This document shows positions 32,865 to 40,462 of a DNA stretch of 64,000 nucleotides, piece after piece. The position numbers and the translations under genes are program-made. The notes under the pieces are model-generated. The model searched no databases and had not been told where the DNA came from. It was given only the letters and a program-made list of their open reading frames with translations. Source of the stretch: Kitasatospora phosalacinea (GTDB taxonomy: Bacteria > Actinomycetota > Actinomycetes > Streptomycetales > Streptomycetaceae); the NCBI RefSeq assembly GCF_030268885.1, contig NZ_BSSA01000037.1:1-64000 (forward strand). The letters run 5' to 3'. The stretch's first letter is position 1. Every line of letters starts with the position of its first letter.

Positions 32865-34079
32865 ATGGCGGTGAGCGGCGGCGGCGGACGGCGGCGCGGC
32901 GGGGGAGCGGAGCGGCCCGCGGGGTCCGGGGAGCACCTGCTGGAGGTGCTGCTCGACCGGGCCCGGGAGCTCGCGCCGGCGCTGATCGCCCCGCTGGTCG
33001 CCGAGGCGGTGGCCGGGCTGGGCGGCCGGGAGCCGGCGCTGCTGCTGCAGGACTACGGCCAGTCGGTGCTGGTCCCGCTGTCCGGCGGCGGTCTGGCCGG
33101 GGGCCCGCCGCTGCCGATCGTCGGTTCTGCGGCCGGTGAGGCGTTCCTGCGGGGCACCGCGGTGGAGGTGCCGCAGGACGACGGGGCGCGGGTGTACCTG
33201 CCGCTGCTGGACGGCGGGGACGAGGCGGGGGTGCTGGCCTTCACCCTGGACGCGGTCGGCGACGGCGACCGGCTGCCGCTGCGGCGGCTGTCGGCCCTGG
33301 TGGCGGACCTGCTGATCACCAGGAGCGGCTACACCGACCTGGTCTTCCGGGCCCGGCGGCTGGAGCCGATGAGCGTGGCCGCCGAGATCCAGTGGTCGCT
33401 GCTGCCGCCGCTGTCGATGTCCGTGCCCCGGGTCGCGGTGGCGGGCATCCTGGAGCCCGCCTACCAGGTGGCCGGCGACAGCTTCGACTACGCGCTCGAC
33501 GACGACGTGCTGCACGTCGCCACCCTGGACGCGATGGGCCACGGCCTGGACGCGGCCACCATGGCGACGGTGGCCGTCGGCGCGTACCGGCACGCCCGCC
33601 GCGCGGGCGTCGGACTCGCCGGGATCTACGCCTGCATGGACCGGGCCGTCGCCGAGCAGTTCGGCCCCGACCACTTCGTCACGGCGCAGATGATGCGGCT
33701 CGACACCGCCACCGGCCACCTCCAGTGGGTCAACGCCGGCCACCCGAAACCGCTGCTGATCCGCGGCGGCGCGGTCGTCGGACGGCTGGAGAGCGCCACC
33801 ACGCTGCCGGTCGGGTTCGGCGGCGAGCAGCCGGTGGTCAGCGAGCGGGAGCTCCGGCACGGGGACCGGGTGCTGTGCTTCACCGACGGGCTGGTCGAGG
33901 AACGGGGCGCGGGCGGCGAGCAGTTCGGCGAGGAGCAGCTGATCGACTGGGTCGACCGCATCGAGCGCACCGGCTCCGGCGTGCGGGCCACGGTGCGCGC
34001 CCTCTCGCACGCGCTGAAGGCCCGCCGGGGCGGGCGCACCAGCGACGACGCCACGCTGTTCCTGATCGAGTGGCGCTGA
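32865..34079 (+). CDS. PP2C/SpoIIE-type phosphatase, RsbU-like
   Basis: 404 residues. The first 170 residues form a GAF-like sensory region. The phosphatase domain (about 180-400) has MSVAAEIQWSLLPPLSMSVP, GDSFDYALDDDVLHVATLDA, MGHGLDAATMATVAVGAYRH, LQWVNAGHPKPLLIRGG and FTDGLVEERGAGGEQFGEEQ, with DDATLF at the end, so all the metal-binding Asp positions are present. It should dephosphorylate STAS anti-anti-sigma proteins and switch on a sigma factor. ATG 32865 has CAGGAGG at ideal distance. It forms a signalling set with the HATPase and STAS genes. Confidence 0.88.
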   Translation: MAVSGGGGRRRGGGAERPAGSGEHLLEVLLDRARELAPALIAPLVAEAVAGLGGREPALLLQDYGQSVLVPLSGGGLAGGPPLPIVGSAAGEAFLRGTAVEVPQDDGARVYLPLLDGGDEAGVLAFTLDAVGDGDRLPLRRLSALVADLLITRSGYTDLVFRARRLEPMSVAAEIQWSLLPPLSMSVPRVAVAGILEPAYQVAGDSFDYALDDDVLHVATLDAMGHGLDAATMATVAVGAYRHARRAGVGLAGIYACMDRAVAEQFGPDHFVTAQMMRLDTATGHLQWVNAGHPKPLLIRGGAVVGRLESATTLPVGFGGEQPVVSERELRHGDRVLCFTDGLVEERGAGGEQFGEEQLIDWVDRIERTGSGVRATVRALSHALKARRGGRTSDDATLFLIEWR

Positions 34080-34127
34080 GCGGCCCGACCGCTTCTCCCG
34101 GCGCCGCCGGTCCGGCGGCAACCCGCC

Positions 34128-34574
34128 TCAGCCGAGCAGGAGTTCGGCCGCCGGTGTGTGGTTGCCCGTCGCCGAGGCCCCGGTCATCGCGGCCGCGGCG
34201 GTGGCGGGCGGGGTGTCCGGAGGCACCACCAGGAGCAGGAAGTGGTCCTGGAAGCCCCGGGTGACGCTGATCGTGGCGTCGCTGCCGTCGAACCAGTTGA
34301 TCCTGACCATCACGCCGCCGACCACGACGGACCGCGGCACGCCGTCCCAGGCCAAGGTGTCCAGGCCGACCCGGACGATCCGGCCCAGGTGGGCGCCCAA
34401 CGCGGTCACCAGGTCCGGGAGTTCGGCGAGGAGGTGGGTGCTGCGGGGCCACCAGGCGCCGTCGAAGACACCCTCCCGGGACAGGGTCGGCTCCAGGGTG
34501 AGGCGCGGCAGCAGGGGAGAGCCGGGCACCGACCACGGGCCGGGGGAGGAAGGGATGGGAAGGGGGATCGGCAT
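34128..34574 (-). CDS. DUF5994 family protein (copy 1)
   Basis: 148 residues. The family pattern is VFDGAWWPRSTHLLAELPDL, then LGRIVRVGLDTLAWDGVPRS and LLLVVPPDTPPATAAAAM. Function is unknown; in streptomycetes several paralogues usually occur per genome. Two others lie within 2.4 kb (35370 and 36243). Its upstream region, on the minus strand at 34640-34684, carries the same GGAGTAG... element as three neighbouring genes. ATG 34574 begins just after a GTG in the same frame; either could be used. Confidence 0.8.
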   Translation of the reverse strand: MPIPLPIPSSPGPWSVPGSPLLPRLTLEPTLSREGVFDGAWWPRSTHLLAELPDLVTALGAHLGRIVRVGLDTLAWDGVPRSVVVGGVMVRINWFDGSDATISVTRGFQDHFLLLVVPPDTPPATAAAAMTGASATGNHTPAAELLLG

Positions 34575-34639
34575 CACGGCTGGCCGCCCGTCCGGTCCGT
34601 TGCGGGACCACTCATGACCCAGGGCGACGTCGGCGCGGG

Positions 34640-34684
34640 TGCCGGTGTGCGGGATGTCCTCGGCTGTACTCCCCACGCTACTCC
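34640..34684 (-). promoter_or_regulatory. Shared upstream element, DUF5994 copy 1
   Basis: Read on the minus strand it begins CGGAGTAGCGTGGGGAGTAC and continues with CCGAGGACATCCCG and ACACCGGCACC. The TAGCGT fits a TANNNT -10 box. Three other genes nearby carry the same order of blocks (34738, 36005, 36121). Confidence 0.5.
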
Positions 34685-34737
34685 GCGCCCCGTCCGGCCG
34701 GGCCCCGGTCGGCGCCCCGCGACTCCCGCTCCGGACG

Positions 34738-34790
34738 GGAGTAGCCTCGAAGGCATCCAGGGCATCCCGTATCCCGGTAACCGTTCCGGC
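34738..34790 (+). promoter_or_regulatory. Shared upstream element, CBS gene
   Basis: Begins GGGAGTAGCCTCGAAGGCAT and continues CCAGGGCATCCCG and ATCCCGGTAACCG. It lies about 60-115 bases before the CBS gene start. TAGCCT fits a -10 box, and the GGCATCC block is present twice. Confidence 0.5.
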
Positions 34791-34851
34791 CTCGTTCTGG
34801 GTGAACGAAAGCCCGGCAGCCGCACGCGCGCGGGCCGCCGGAGAGGAAGCG

Positions 34852-35313
34852 GTGAGCCCCGTGACCGCCACCGAACGCCCCGGCCTCCCGCTGCGGCACC
34901 GCCGCGGCCTCACTGTCGCCGACGCGATGGAGCCGTGGACGCACCAGATCGCCGACGACAGCACCGTCGACCGCGCGAACGACGTCCTGCGCGGCTCCGG
35001 CGCCGAGTACCTGCTGGTCCGCGACCACGACGGCCGCTGCGAGGGCGTCGTCACCCGGACCGGGCTGCGCTCCGCCCCGGCCCGTCCCCGGCACACCGAG
35101 CACACCGGTCGGAGCACGGTCGGCGCCACCGCCCACCAGCGCGGCCCGTTCGCCTGGCCGACCCTGGGGCTGGCCCTCGCCGCCGTGGCCATGCGGGTCA
35201 GGCGCCTGACCGTCTGGCCCGTGGTCGACGAGGACGGCTATCCCCTCGGCGTCCTCACCGCGGACCGGGCCGCGTTCCTGCTCGCCGCGCCGGGCGGAGG
35301 GGCGGAGGGGTGA
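34852..35313 (+). CDS. CBS-domain protein
   Basis: 153 residues. One full CBS domain (about 12-65: TVADAMEPWTHQIADDSTVD, LLVRDHDGRCEGVVTRTGL) and a second, partial one near the end (LTVWPVVDEDGYPLGVLTAD) with a helical link between. CBS pairs bind adenine nucleotides and report energy state. There is no catalytic domain. GTG 34852 follows GAGAGGAA. It is divergent from DUF5994 copy 1 and shares the upstream DNA element with the DUF5994 genes, so they are probably controlled together. Confidence 0.8.
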   Translation: MSPVTATERPGLPLRHRRGLTVADAMEPWTHQIADDSTVDRANDVLRGSGAEYLLVRDHDGRCEGVVTRTGLRSAPARPRHTEHTGRSTVGATAHQRGPFAWPTLGLALAAVAMRVRRLTVWPVVDEDGYPLGVLTADRAAFLLAAPGGGAEG

Positions 35314-35369
35314 GCCCGGCGTTGCGGCCCGATCCCCTCCCGGCGCGGCGGAGCTGACGCACCGTCCGG

Positions 35370-35939
35370 CTACCGTTGCGCCGTCCAGTAGGCGGCGCGC
35401 TGCCGTCGCGGAACCGCCCGCCGACCAGCCCCGCGAGTCCGATCGAAGCGTGCGGTCGCCGCCACCGACCCGCCGGGGCGCGGCCGCGGCCCCTCCCGGC
35501 GGACCGGTTCCCGTGCGAGCACGTCGCTCGCGGTCCGGGTGTTGCACGGGTCGGACGCCTCTGCCATGAACCGGTCGGCGTCGACCGGGTCCGTCTGCGG
35601 GGGGACGACCAGCAGGTCCAGCCGCCGACCGTACGAGCAGAGCATGACCATGTGCTTGTCCTGCTCGGTGGTGTACCAGCCCGCGTGGACGACGTGGCCG
35701 GCCACCGGGATCCGGTGCGGGACCACCGGCCACTGTGCGGGATTCACGGTGATCCGGGTGACCCGCCCCCACCGCGCGTCCAAGGCGGCTGCCAGCGATG
35801 GAAGTTCGCGCAGGAGATCGTTCGACCGGGGCCACCAGGCACCGTCCAGCCGGCCCGGCTTCCGCCGGTCGGGGGCGAGCAGGAGCCGCAGGGGGCGGCC
35901 GGGAACGGTGGGTGCGGCGCGATCGGGGATCGCCTTCAT
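35370..35939 (-). CDS. DUF5994 family protein (copy 2)
   Basis: 189 residues. Contains LDGAWWPRSNDLLRELPSLA, then WGRVTRITVNPAQWPVVPHR and RLDLLVVPPQTDPVDADRFM, the DUF5994 pattern, with an Arg-rich tail of 45 residues. It is much closer to copy 3 (36243) than to copy 1 and is divergent from it; the intergenic sequences match as inverted copies, so the pair probably arose by inverted duplication. Function unknown. Confidence 0.82.
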   Translation of the reverse strand: MKAIPDRAAPTVPGRPLRLLLAPDRRKPGRLDGAWWPRSNDLLRELPSLAAALDARWGRVTRITVNPAQWPVVPHRIPVAGHVVHAGWYTTEQDKHMVMLCSYGRRLDLLVVPPQTDPVDADRFMAEASDPCNTRTASDVLAREPVRREGPRPRPGGSVAATARFDRTRGAGRRAVPRRQRAAYWTAQR

Positions 35940-36004
35940 GGTCGGAGACCCGCCTCCGGGCCCGGCTGCACCGGATCCGGGATCAGTCGTTCGCCGGAGA
36001 CGGG

Positions 36005-36064
36005 GCCGGTGTCCGGTGCCGGTCCACGGAGTGCCCTCGGTGCCGACCAGCCTACTCCGGGCCC
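36005..36064 (-). promoter_or_regulatory. Shared upstream element, DUF5994 copy 2
   Basis: On the minus strand it begins CGGAGTAGGCTGGTCGGCAC, then CGAGGGCACTCCG and GGACCGGCACCGGACACCGG. It is an inverted near-copy of the element at 36121-36175 in front of copy 3. Confidence 0.55.
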
Positions 36065-36120
36065 CGCCCCGGCAATACGTCCCCCGGCCGGGAGGAGGAG
36101 GGCGGGTCGGGGGAGGGCGG

Positions 36121-36175
36121 AGAGTAGGCTGGACATCACCGAAGGCACTTCGCATGCCGGCACCGGATACTGGCG
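36121..36175 (+). promoter_or_regulatory. Shared upstream element, DUF5994 copy 3
   Basis: Begins AGAGTAGGCTGGACATCACC, then CGAAGGCACTTCG (a perfect 5-bp hairpin CGAAG-GCA-CTTCG) and ATGCCGGCACCGG. TAGGCT fits a -10 box and would place the hairpin in the leader RNA. Confidence 0.55.
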
Positions 36176-36242
36176 TCGTCTCCGGCGAACGGCGATGCCG
36201 GGTCCGAGCCCTCGGGCCGGTCCCGGAGACAGGTCCTCAGTC

Positions 36243-36824
36243 ATGACCACGACATTCGATCGTGCCGCGGCGGCACCCGCCGCCCTGGAATCCGTCCCGC
36301 GGCTCTCCCTGGCCCCCGGCGGTGTCCGGCCCGGCCGCCTGGACGGAGCCTGGTGGCCCCGCTCGCGCGACCTCCTCCTCGAACTCCCCTCCCTGGCCGC
36401 CGAACTCGACGCGCGGTGGGGCCGGGTCACCCGGATCACCGTCAACCCCGCGCAGTGGCCCGTCGTCCCCCGGCGCGTCCCGGTCACCGGGCACACCGTC
36501 CACGTGGGCTGGTACACCACCGAGCAGGACGAGCACATGATCATGGTGTGCTCGTACGCCCCGCGCCGACTGGACCTGCTGGTCGTCCCGCCGGGGACGG
36601 ACAGCGCCGACGCCGCCCGGCTGATGGCCGAGGCCGCCGACCCGGCGAACACCCGGACCGCGAGCGAACTGCTCGCCGCGGGCGGCGGCGGGGCGCGCCC
36701 CGAGCCCGGTTCCGGGTTCCTGCCGTCGTCCGTCGCACCTCCCCGCGGCACCGGCGCGGCCGACCGGCGGGCGGACACCGCCCGGAGCCGGGCCGCCTCC
36801 TGGCCCGCGTCGGCGTCGGCGTAG
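36243..36824 (+). CDS. DUF5994 family protein (copy 3)
   Basis: 193 residues. LDGAWWPRSRDLLLELPSLA, WGRVTRITVNPAQWPVVPRR, HVGWYTTEQDEHMIMVCSYA and RLDLLVVPPGTDSADAARLM are nearly identical to copy 2 over 130 residues; the tails differ. ATG 36243 is the only suitable start. The gene ends 140 bases before a strong hairpin. Three paralogues side by side suggest local amplification. Function unknown. Confidence 0.82.
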   Translation: MTTTFDRAAAAPAALESVPRLSLAPGGVRPGRLDGAWWPRSRDLLLELPSLAAELDARWGRVTRITVNPAQWPVVPRRVPVTGHTVHVGWYTTEQDEHMIMVCSYAPRRLDLLVVPPGTDSADAARLMAEAADPANTRTASELLAAGGGGARPEPGSGFLPSSVAPPRGTGAADRRADTARSRAASWPASASA

Positions 36825-36889
36825 ACGGCCGACGGGAGCCGCGCCGCGGGCGCGGCGGGTCGGTCCGGTTCCGGTCCGGGGCCGCCGAA

Positions 36890-36998
36890 CCGCTCCGGTC
36901 TCCTCCGGGAGGCCGGAGCGGCGGGCGTGTCCGCGCGGCGCGGGGGCGGGGCGTTCGAGTGGAGACGGGGTGCCCGGCCCCGGTGGGCCGGGCACCCC
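36890..36998. terminator. Two hairpins between converging genes
   Basis: CCGCTCCGG (36890-36898) pairs with CCGGAGCGG (36913-36921). A second, perfect 14-bp stem joins GGGGTGCCCGGCCC (36967-36980) and GGGCCGGGCACCCC (36985-36998) over a CGGT loop. They lie between the plus-strand DUF5994 gene and the minus-strand DUF6131 gene and probably terminate transcription from both sides. Confidence 0.7.
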
Positions 36999-37023
36999 GT
37001 CGGTGCGGGAGTGGTGCCGCGCG

Positions 37024-37179
37024 TCACCAGTAGTGGCGGCGTCCGGCGACCTCGTGGCCGAGCGCGCCCGCGACCACCAGGCCGAGGCCGACGACGGCGA
37101 GGATGATGCCGATGGTCCACAGGACCGGGATGCCGGCCAGGAAGCCGATGGCGAGGAGGATGACTCCGAGGATGATCAT
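37024..37179 (-). CDS. DUF6131 family small membrane protein
   Basis: 51 residues: MIILGVILLAIGFLAGIPVL, then WTIGIILAVVGLGLVVAGAL, giving two TM segments, and a HEVAGRRHYW tail typical of DUF6131. Function unknown. ATG 37179 has GAAGG upstream, and it lies at the end of a much longer unrelated frame, so the short form is the real gene. It lies downstream of the TetR gene (38009) in the same direction, separated by 134 bases. Confidence 0.8.
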   Translation of the reverse strand: MIILGVILLAIGFLAGIPVLWTIGIILAVVGLGLVVAGALGHEVAGRRHYW

Positions 37180-37313
37180 GGTGACCTTCGTTCCTGTTCC
37201 CCCCGGGTGGTGCGGTGCTCCGCGGTGCGGAGTCGGTGCTGCTCCTTTCGGTGGTGCGCCCGTCGTGGCGGCCGGCGGTCGGCGCGCGGGCCGGGGCCGG
37301 TCCTCGCGGCGGG

Positions 37314-38009
37314 TCAGGGTCCTCCGGGGGTGAGGCCGGAGAGGAGGATGTCGAGGCCGCGTTCGAGTTCGGCGGCCCCGTCGTAGGAGGCGAGTTCGGC
37401 CGCGAGGCCGCGCAGGAGGGGGAACTCGCGGAGCGGGAGGCGGTACAGGCCCAGGCGGAGCAGGTCGTCGGTCTCGTCGGGGTTGTCGACGAGTTCCTGC
37501 AGTTCGTTCAGGACGTGGCCGTGCAGGAGCCCGGTCAGCGAGCGGTAGGCGTGCAGGGCGGCGGCGCCCGTGAAGCCCGCCCCGGTCAGGAGGGCCAGGA
37601 CGTCCTCGAGGGGGCGCAGGGTGCCGGCGGGGCGCAGGGCGAGGGGGGTGGCCAGGGGGCGGGTCACCAGGAGGGGGACGGCGTTGGGGTGGTCGAGCGC
37701 CAGTTGCCGGTAGCTGCGGGCGAAGGCGCGCAGCTGGCCGGCCCAGTCGGGGTCGCCGGGATCGACGCTCAGCCGGCGCAGGAGCGTGTCGGCGACGCCG
37801 TCGAGGAGGGCCGCCTTGTTGGGGGCGTGGCGGTACAGGCTCATCGGGTCGTGGCCCAGGGCGCGGGCCAGGCGCCGCATCGACAGCTTCTCGACGCCGT
37901 CGCGGTCGACGATCTCCAGCGCGCAGGCCAGCATGCGCTCCAGGTCGAGCCGCTCCGCGAAGGGCGCTCCGGCGTCCCGGTCGGACGCGCGGGTCGGGGT
38001 GACTGCCAT
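37314..38009 (-). CDS. TetR-family regulator
   Basis: 231 residues. The HTH at about 25-70 (LERMLACALEIVDRDGVEKL, SMRRLARALGHDPMSLYRHA) is followed by the C-terminal domain seen in tetracycline-repressor-like proteins (GYRSLTGLL-type helix, here HAYRSLTGLLHGHVLNELQE). ATG 38009 has GAGGAGG upstream. It is divergent from a membrane-protein gene (38159); direct repeats between them are good operators. Ligand unknown. Confidence 0.85.
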   Translation of the reverse strand: MAVTPTRASDRDAGAPFAERLDLERMLACALEIVDRDGVEKLSMRRLARALGHDPMSLYRHAPNKAALLDGVADTLLRRLSVDPGDPDWAGQLRAFARSYRQLALDHPNAVPLLVTRPLATPLALRPAGTLRPLEDVLALLTGAGFTGAAALHAYRSLTGLLHGHVLNELQELVDNPDETDDLLRLGLYRLPLREFPLLRGLAAELASYDGAAELERGLDILLSGLTPGGP

Positions 38010-38083
38010 GTCGGAGCCTCCTCGTCGTGCCGGAGTAGTGCCGGATCGTGCCGGGCGTGAGCACCGGTGACGCAAAGTTCGTA

Positions 38084-38145
38084 GTCATACGGTGTAGACA
38101 CCAGTGTAGTCCCGGCGTTGACTGTAGGCATACGACGTAGACCCG
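38084..38145. promoter_or_regulatory. Twin operator-like repeats between TetR and membrane gene
   Basis: TAGTCATACGGTGTAGAC (about 38084-38101) and TAGGCATACGACGTAGAC (about 38125-38142) are direct repeats, each with a small palindromic centre (TACG-A-CGTA in the second). GTGTAGTCC lies between them. The spacing and AT content suit a TetR binding region covering both promoters. Confidence 0.55.
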
Positions 38146-38158
38146 TTGGGAGCACGTC

Positions 38159-38653
38159 ATGATCGTCCTTCTCGGACTCCTCCTCCTGGTCGCCGCGGCC
38201 GCCGTCGCGGTGGCGGGGATCCTCGGCAACACCGGCAGCGCGCACGAACTCAACGGCGCCTTCTCGGTGTTCGGCCACCACATGACCGGCTCCACCGGGA
38301 TGCTCTTCCTCTGGGGCATCGTGGTCGGAGCCGTCGCCGTACTCGGCCTCGCCCTCCTTCTGGCCGGCCTCCGCCGCCGCCGCGCGGCCGCCCGGCGCGG
38401 ACGGCGGCACTCTCACCACGAGGCGGCGGACGCCCGCGCCCACGACCGCGCCCCCGCCGGACGGCGCGACGACGCCCGCACCGGCGCGGCGGCGGCCGAC
38501 GGGTACCGCGACGACTTCGCCCGGCGGCGCGAGACCCCGGACAGGACTCCCGGCCACGCCCGGGAGCAGACCGCGGGCACCCGGACCGGCCCGATGCCGC
38601 AGGACCCCGGACCCGCGGCCGACGACGGAAACCGCGGGTCGCGGCTGCTGTGA
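38159..38653 (+). CDS. Membrane protein of unknown function
   Basis: 164 residues. Two TM segments (about 1-24 and 47-70) flank a short loop with ELNGAFSVFGHHMTGSTG, and a long basic, His/Arg/Asp-rich cytoplasmic tail follows (about 72-164). No family named with confidence. It starts 14 bases after the operator-like repeat shared with the TetR gene, so it is probably the target of that repressor. The leader is short and no strong ribosome binding site is seen. Confidence 0.7.
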   Translation: MIVLLGLLLLVAAAAVAVAGILGNTGSAHELNGAFSVFGHHMTGSTGMLFLWGIVVGAVAVLGLALLLAGLRRRRAAARRGRRHSHHEAADARAHDRAPAGRRDDARTGAAAADGYRDDFARRRETPDRTPGHAREQTAGTRTGPMPQDPGPAADDGNRGSRLL

Positions 38654-38975
38654 CCGCTCCCGACGGCCGTGCGGACGGCACGGGCGCAGCTGCCGCGCCG
38701 CCTGCGGACGGTGTTCCGGGAGCGGCCCGGCCGCCCGGGCGATGCGGGCGCCGGAGCGGCTCCGGGCCGCGTGCGGCACGACGCGGGTGCGCTGTCCGAT
38801 CCCGGCGTCCGGTCCTTCTGCCGCGCGCCGTGCTCTCCGCCTGCCCCCGCCCGCAGGCGGTCGGGGTCGCCGGGCGGGCCGAGTGAAGGGGCGGGGCTGC
38901 ACGTGAGGGGCCGACGGCGGCCGGCCGGCGGCACGTGCCCTTCCCGGGAGGGGCCGCCCTGTGCCGCGTTTCCGG
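38654..38975. other. Gap between membrane protein and TetR gene
   Basis: No gene or clear signal seen. Frames on both strands are Arg/Gly/Pro-rich. The converging gene ends lack an obvious hairpin here. Confidence 0.4.
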
Positions 38976-39536
38976 TCAGTCGGTGGCCGTCAGCGCCTCG
39001 CGTGCGGTGGTGAGGATCTTCTCGGAGAGCGGGGAGCCCTTGGTGGCGCGGGACAGGACGAGTGCGCCGAGCATGGTGCAGAGCCGGGTGATGCCGTCCT
39101 GGTCGTCGGTGGCGAGCCGGTCGGCGAAGTCGCCCACCCCCCGGGTGTAGACGCGGCGCGCCTCGCCGTCCGCGTCGTCGCGGGCCATGTCGCCGGCGAG
39201 CGCGGCGGCGGGGCACCCGTCGGCGGCGCCGTCGCGGTGCTCGGTGGAGAGGTAGGCGTCGATCAGTGCCCGCTGGGCGGCGTCGCGCTGTCCGGCGTAC
39301 TGGTCGAGCCCGGCCTCGTGGTGGCGGGCGAGTGCGGCGAAGGCGTGGGCGGTGGCTTCGTCGACGAGGGCCTCCTTGGAGGCGAACTGCTTGTAGAAGC
39401 CGCCGTGGGTGAGGCCGGAGGCCTTCATGAGGTCGGCGACGCTGACGTGGGTGCCCTGTTCCCGGAAGAGCCGGGAGGCGGTCTCCACGACCCGCCGGCG
39501 GTTCTCCTGCGCCTGTGCCTGCGATACGCGGCCCAT
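38976..39536 (-). CDS. TetR-family regulator
   Basis: 186 residues. The HTH has RRVVETASRLFREQGTHVSV and ADLMKASGLTHGGFYKQFAS, typical of the AcrR/NemR-like branch that often controls an adjacent SDR or oxidoreductase in response to electrophiles. It is divergent from the SDR gene at 39646, with an inverted repeat between. The ATG is the first in frame and starts MGRVSQAQAQENR. Confidence 0.86.
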   Translation of the reverse strand: MGRVSQAQAQENRRRVVETASRLFREQGTHVSVADLMKASGLTHGGFYKQFASKEALVDEATAHAFAALARHHEAGLDQYAGQRDAAQRALIDAYLSTEHRDGAADGCPAAALAGDMARDDADGEARRVYTRGVGDFADRLATDDQDGITRLCTMLGALVLSRATKGSPLSEKILTTAREALTATD

Positions 39537-39566
39537 CGGTCACCCTCCCGTTTGGATGTCGAGTGG

Positions 39567-39593
39567 AATCTATTCTAGGCTACAGTTTAGATT
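39567..39593. promoter_or_regulatory. Candidate TetR operator
   Basis: AATCTA (39567-39572) and TAGATT (39588-39593) form an inverted repeat over a 15-base centre TTCTAGGCTACAGTT, in a strikingly AT-rich patch between the divergent TetR and SDR genes. Confidence 0.55.
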
Positions 39594-39645
39594 TCAGACG
39601 ACATCTATCACGGCGGCCAGCTGCCGCCCCACCTCAGGAGTGCTC

Positions 39646-40332
39646 ATGGAACTGAAGGACGCGGTCGCGGTCGTCACCGGCGCCAACCGGGGACTCGGAC
39701 GTCACCTGGCCGCCCAGCTCGTGGAGCACGGGGCCAAGGTGTACGCGGCGGCCCGCCGCCCCGAGACGGTCGACCTGCCGGGCGTCGTCCCGCTGCGGCT
39801 GGACGTGACGGACCCGGAGTCGGTCCGGGCCGCGGCCCGCATCGCGTCCGACGCGACGCTGCTGGTCAACAACGCGGGCGTCTCCACCGGAACGCCGCTG
39901 ATCGCGGGCAGCCCGGACGCGGTGCGCCTGGAGATGGAGGTGAACTTCTTCGGCCCGCTCGCCGTGACCCGGGCCTTCGCCCCGGGCATCGAGTCCAACG
40001 GCGGCGGCGCCGTGCTCAACGTCCTGTCGGTCCTGTCCTGGCTGCACCCCGCCGACCTCGGCGCCTACGCCGCGGCGAAGGCGGCGGCCTGGGCGCTGAC
40101 CAACGCGGCCCGGGAGGAACTGGCCCCCCGCGGCATCACCGTGACGGCGCTGCACGTCGGCTACATGGACACCGACATGGCCGCCGACGTCCCCGCCGAC
40201 CAGAAGGCGGACCCCGCCGAGGTCGCCGCCCAGGCCCTGGCCGCCGTGGCGGCCGGCCTGCCCGAGGTCCTCGCCGACGAGACCACCCGGTACGTCAAGC
40301 AGGGCCTGGCCACGTCGCCGAACGCGGCGTGA
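39646..40332 (+). CDS. Short-chain dehydrogenase/reductase
   Basis: 228 residues. The cofactor motif TGANRGLG (residues 12-19), NNAGV, the catalytic Ser in NVLSVLSW and YAAAK (Tyr and Lys of the YxxxK motif) are all present, so it should be an active NAD(P)-dependent oxidoreductase. ATG 39646 has CAGGAG upstream. It is divergent from the TetR gene that likely represses it, and precedes a quinone-oxidoreductase-like gene on the same strand. Substrate unknown. Confidence 0.9.
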   Translation: MELKDAVAVVTGANRGLGRHLAAQLVEHGAKVYAAARRPETVDLPGVVPLRLDVTDPESVRAAARIASDATLLVNNAGVSTGTPLIAGSPDAVRLEMEVNFFGPLAVTRAFAPGIESNGGGAVLNVLSVLSWLHPADLGAYAAAKAAAWALTNAAREELAPRGITVTALHVGYMDTDMAADVPADQKADPAEVAAQALAAVAAGLPEVLADETTRYVKQGLATSPNAA

Positions 40333-40335
40333 GGG

Positions 40336-40360
40336 GCCCCGCGCCGAATCGGCGCGGGGC
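40336..40360 (+). terminator. Hairpin after SDR gene
   Basis: GCCCCGCGCCG and CGGCGCGGGGC pair perfectly over AAT, four bases after the SDR stop. It probably ends the SDR transcript before the MDR gene. Confidence 0.7.
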
Positions 40361-40462
40361 GCCGTGAACCAGCGGTGACCGGCGGAGAGCGGCCCGTACC
40401 GGGCGCGCCGGAAAACGAGCGGGGACCCCGTCCGCAGGCGGGCGGGGCAGGAAGACGGAGAG

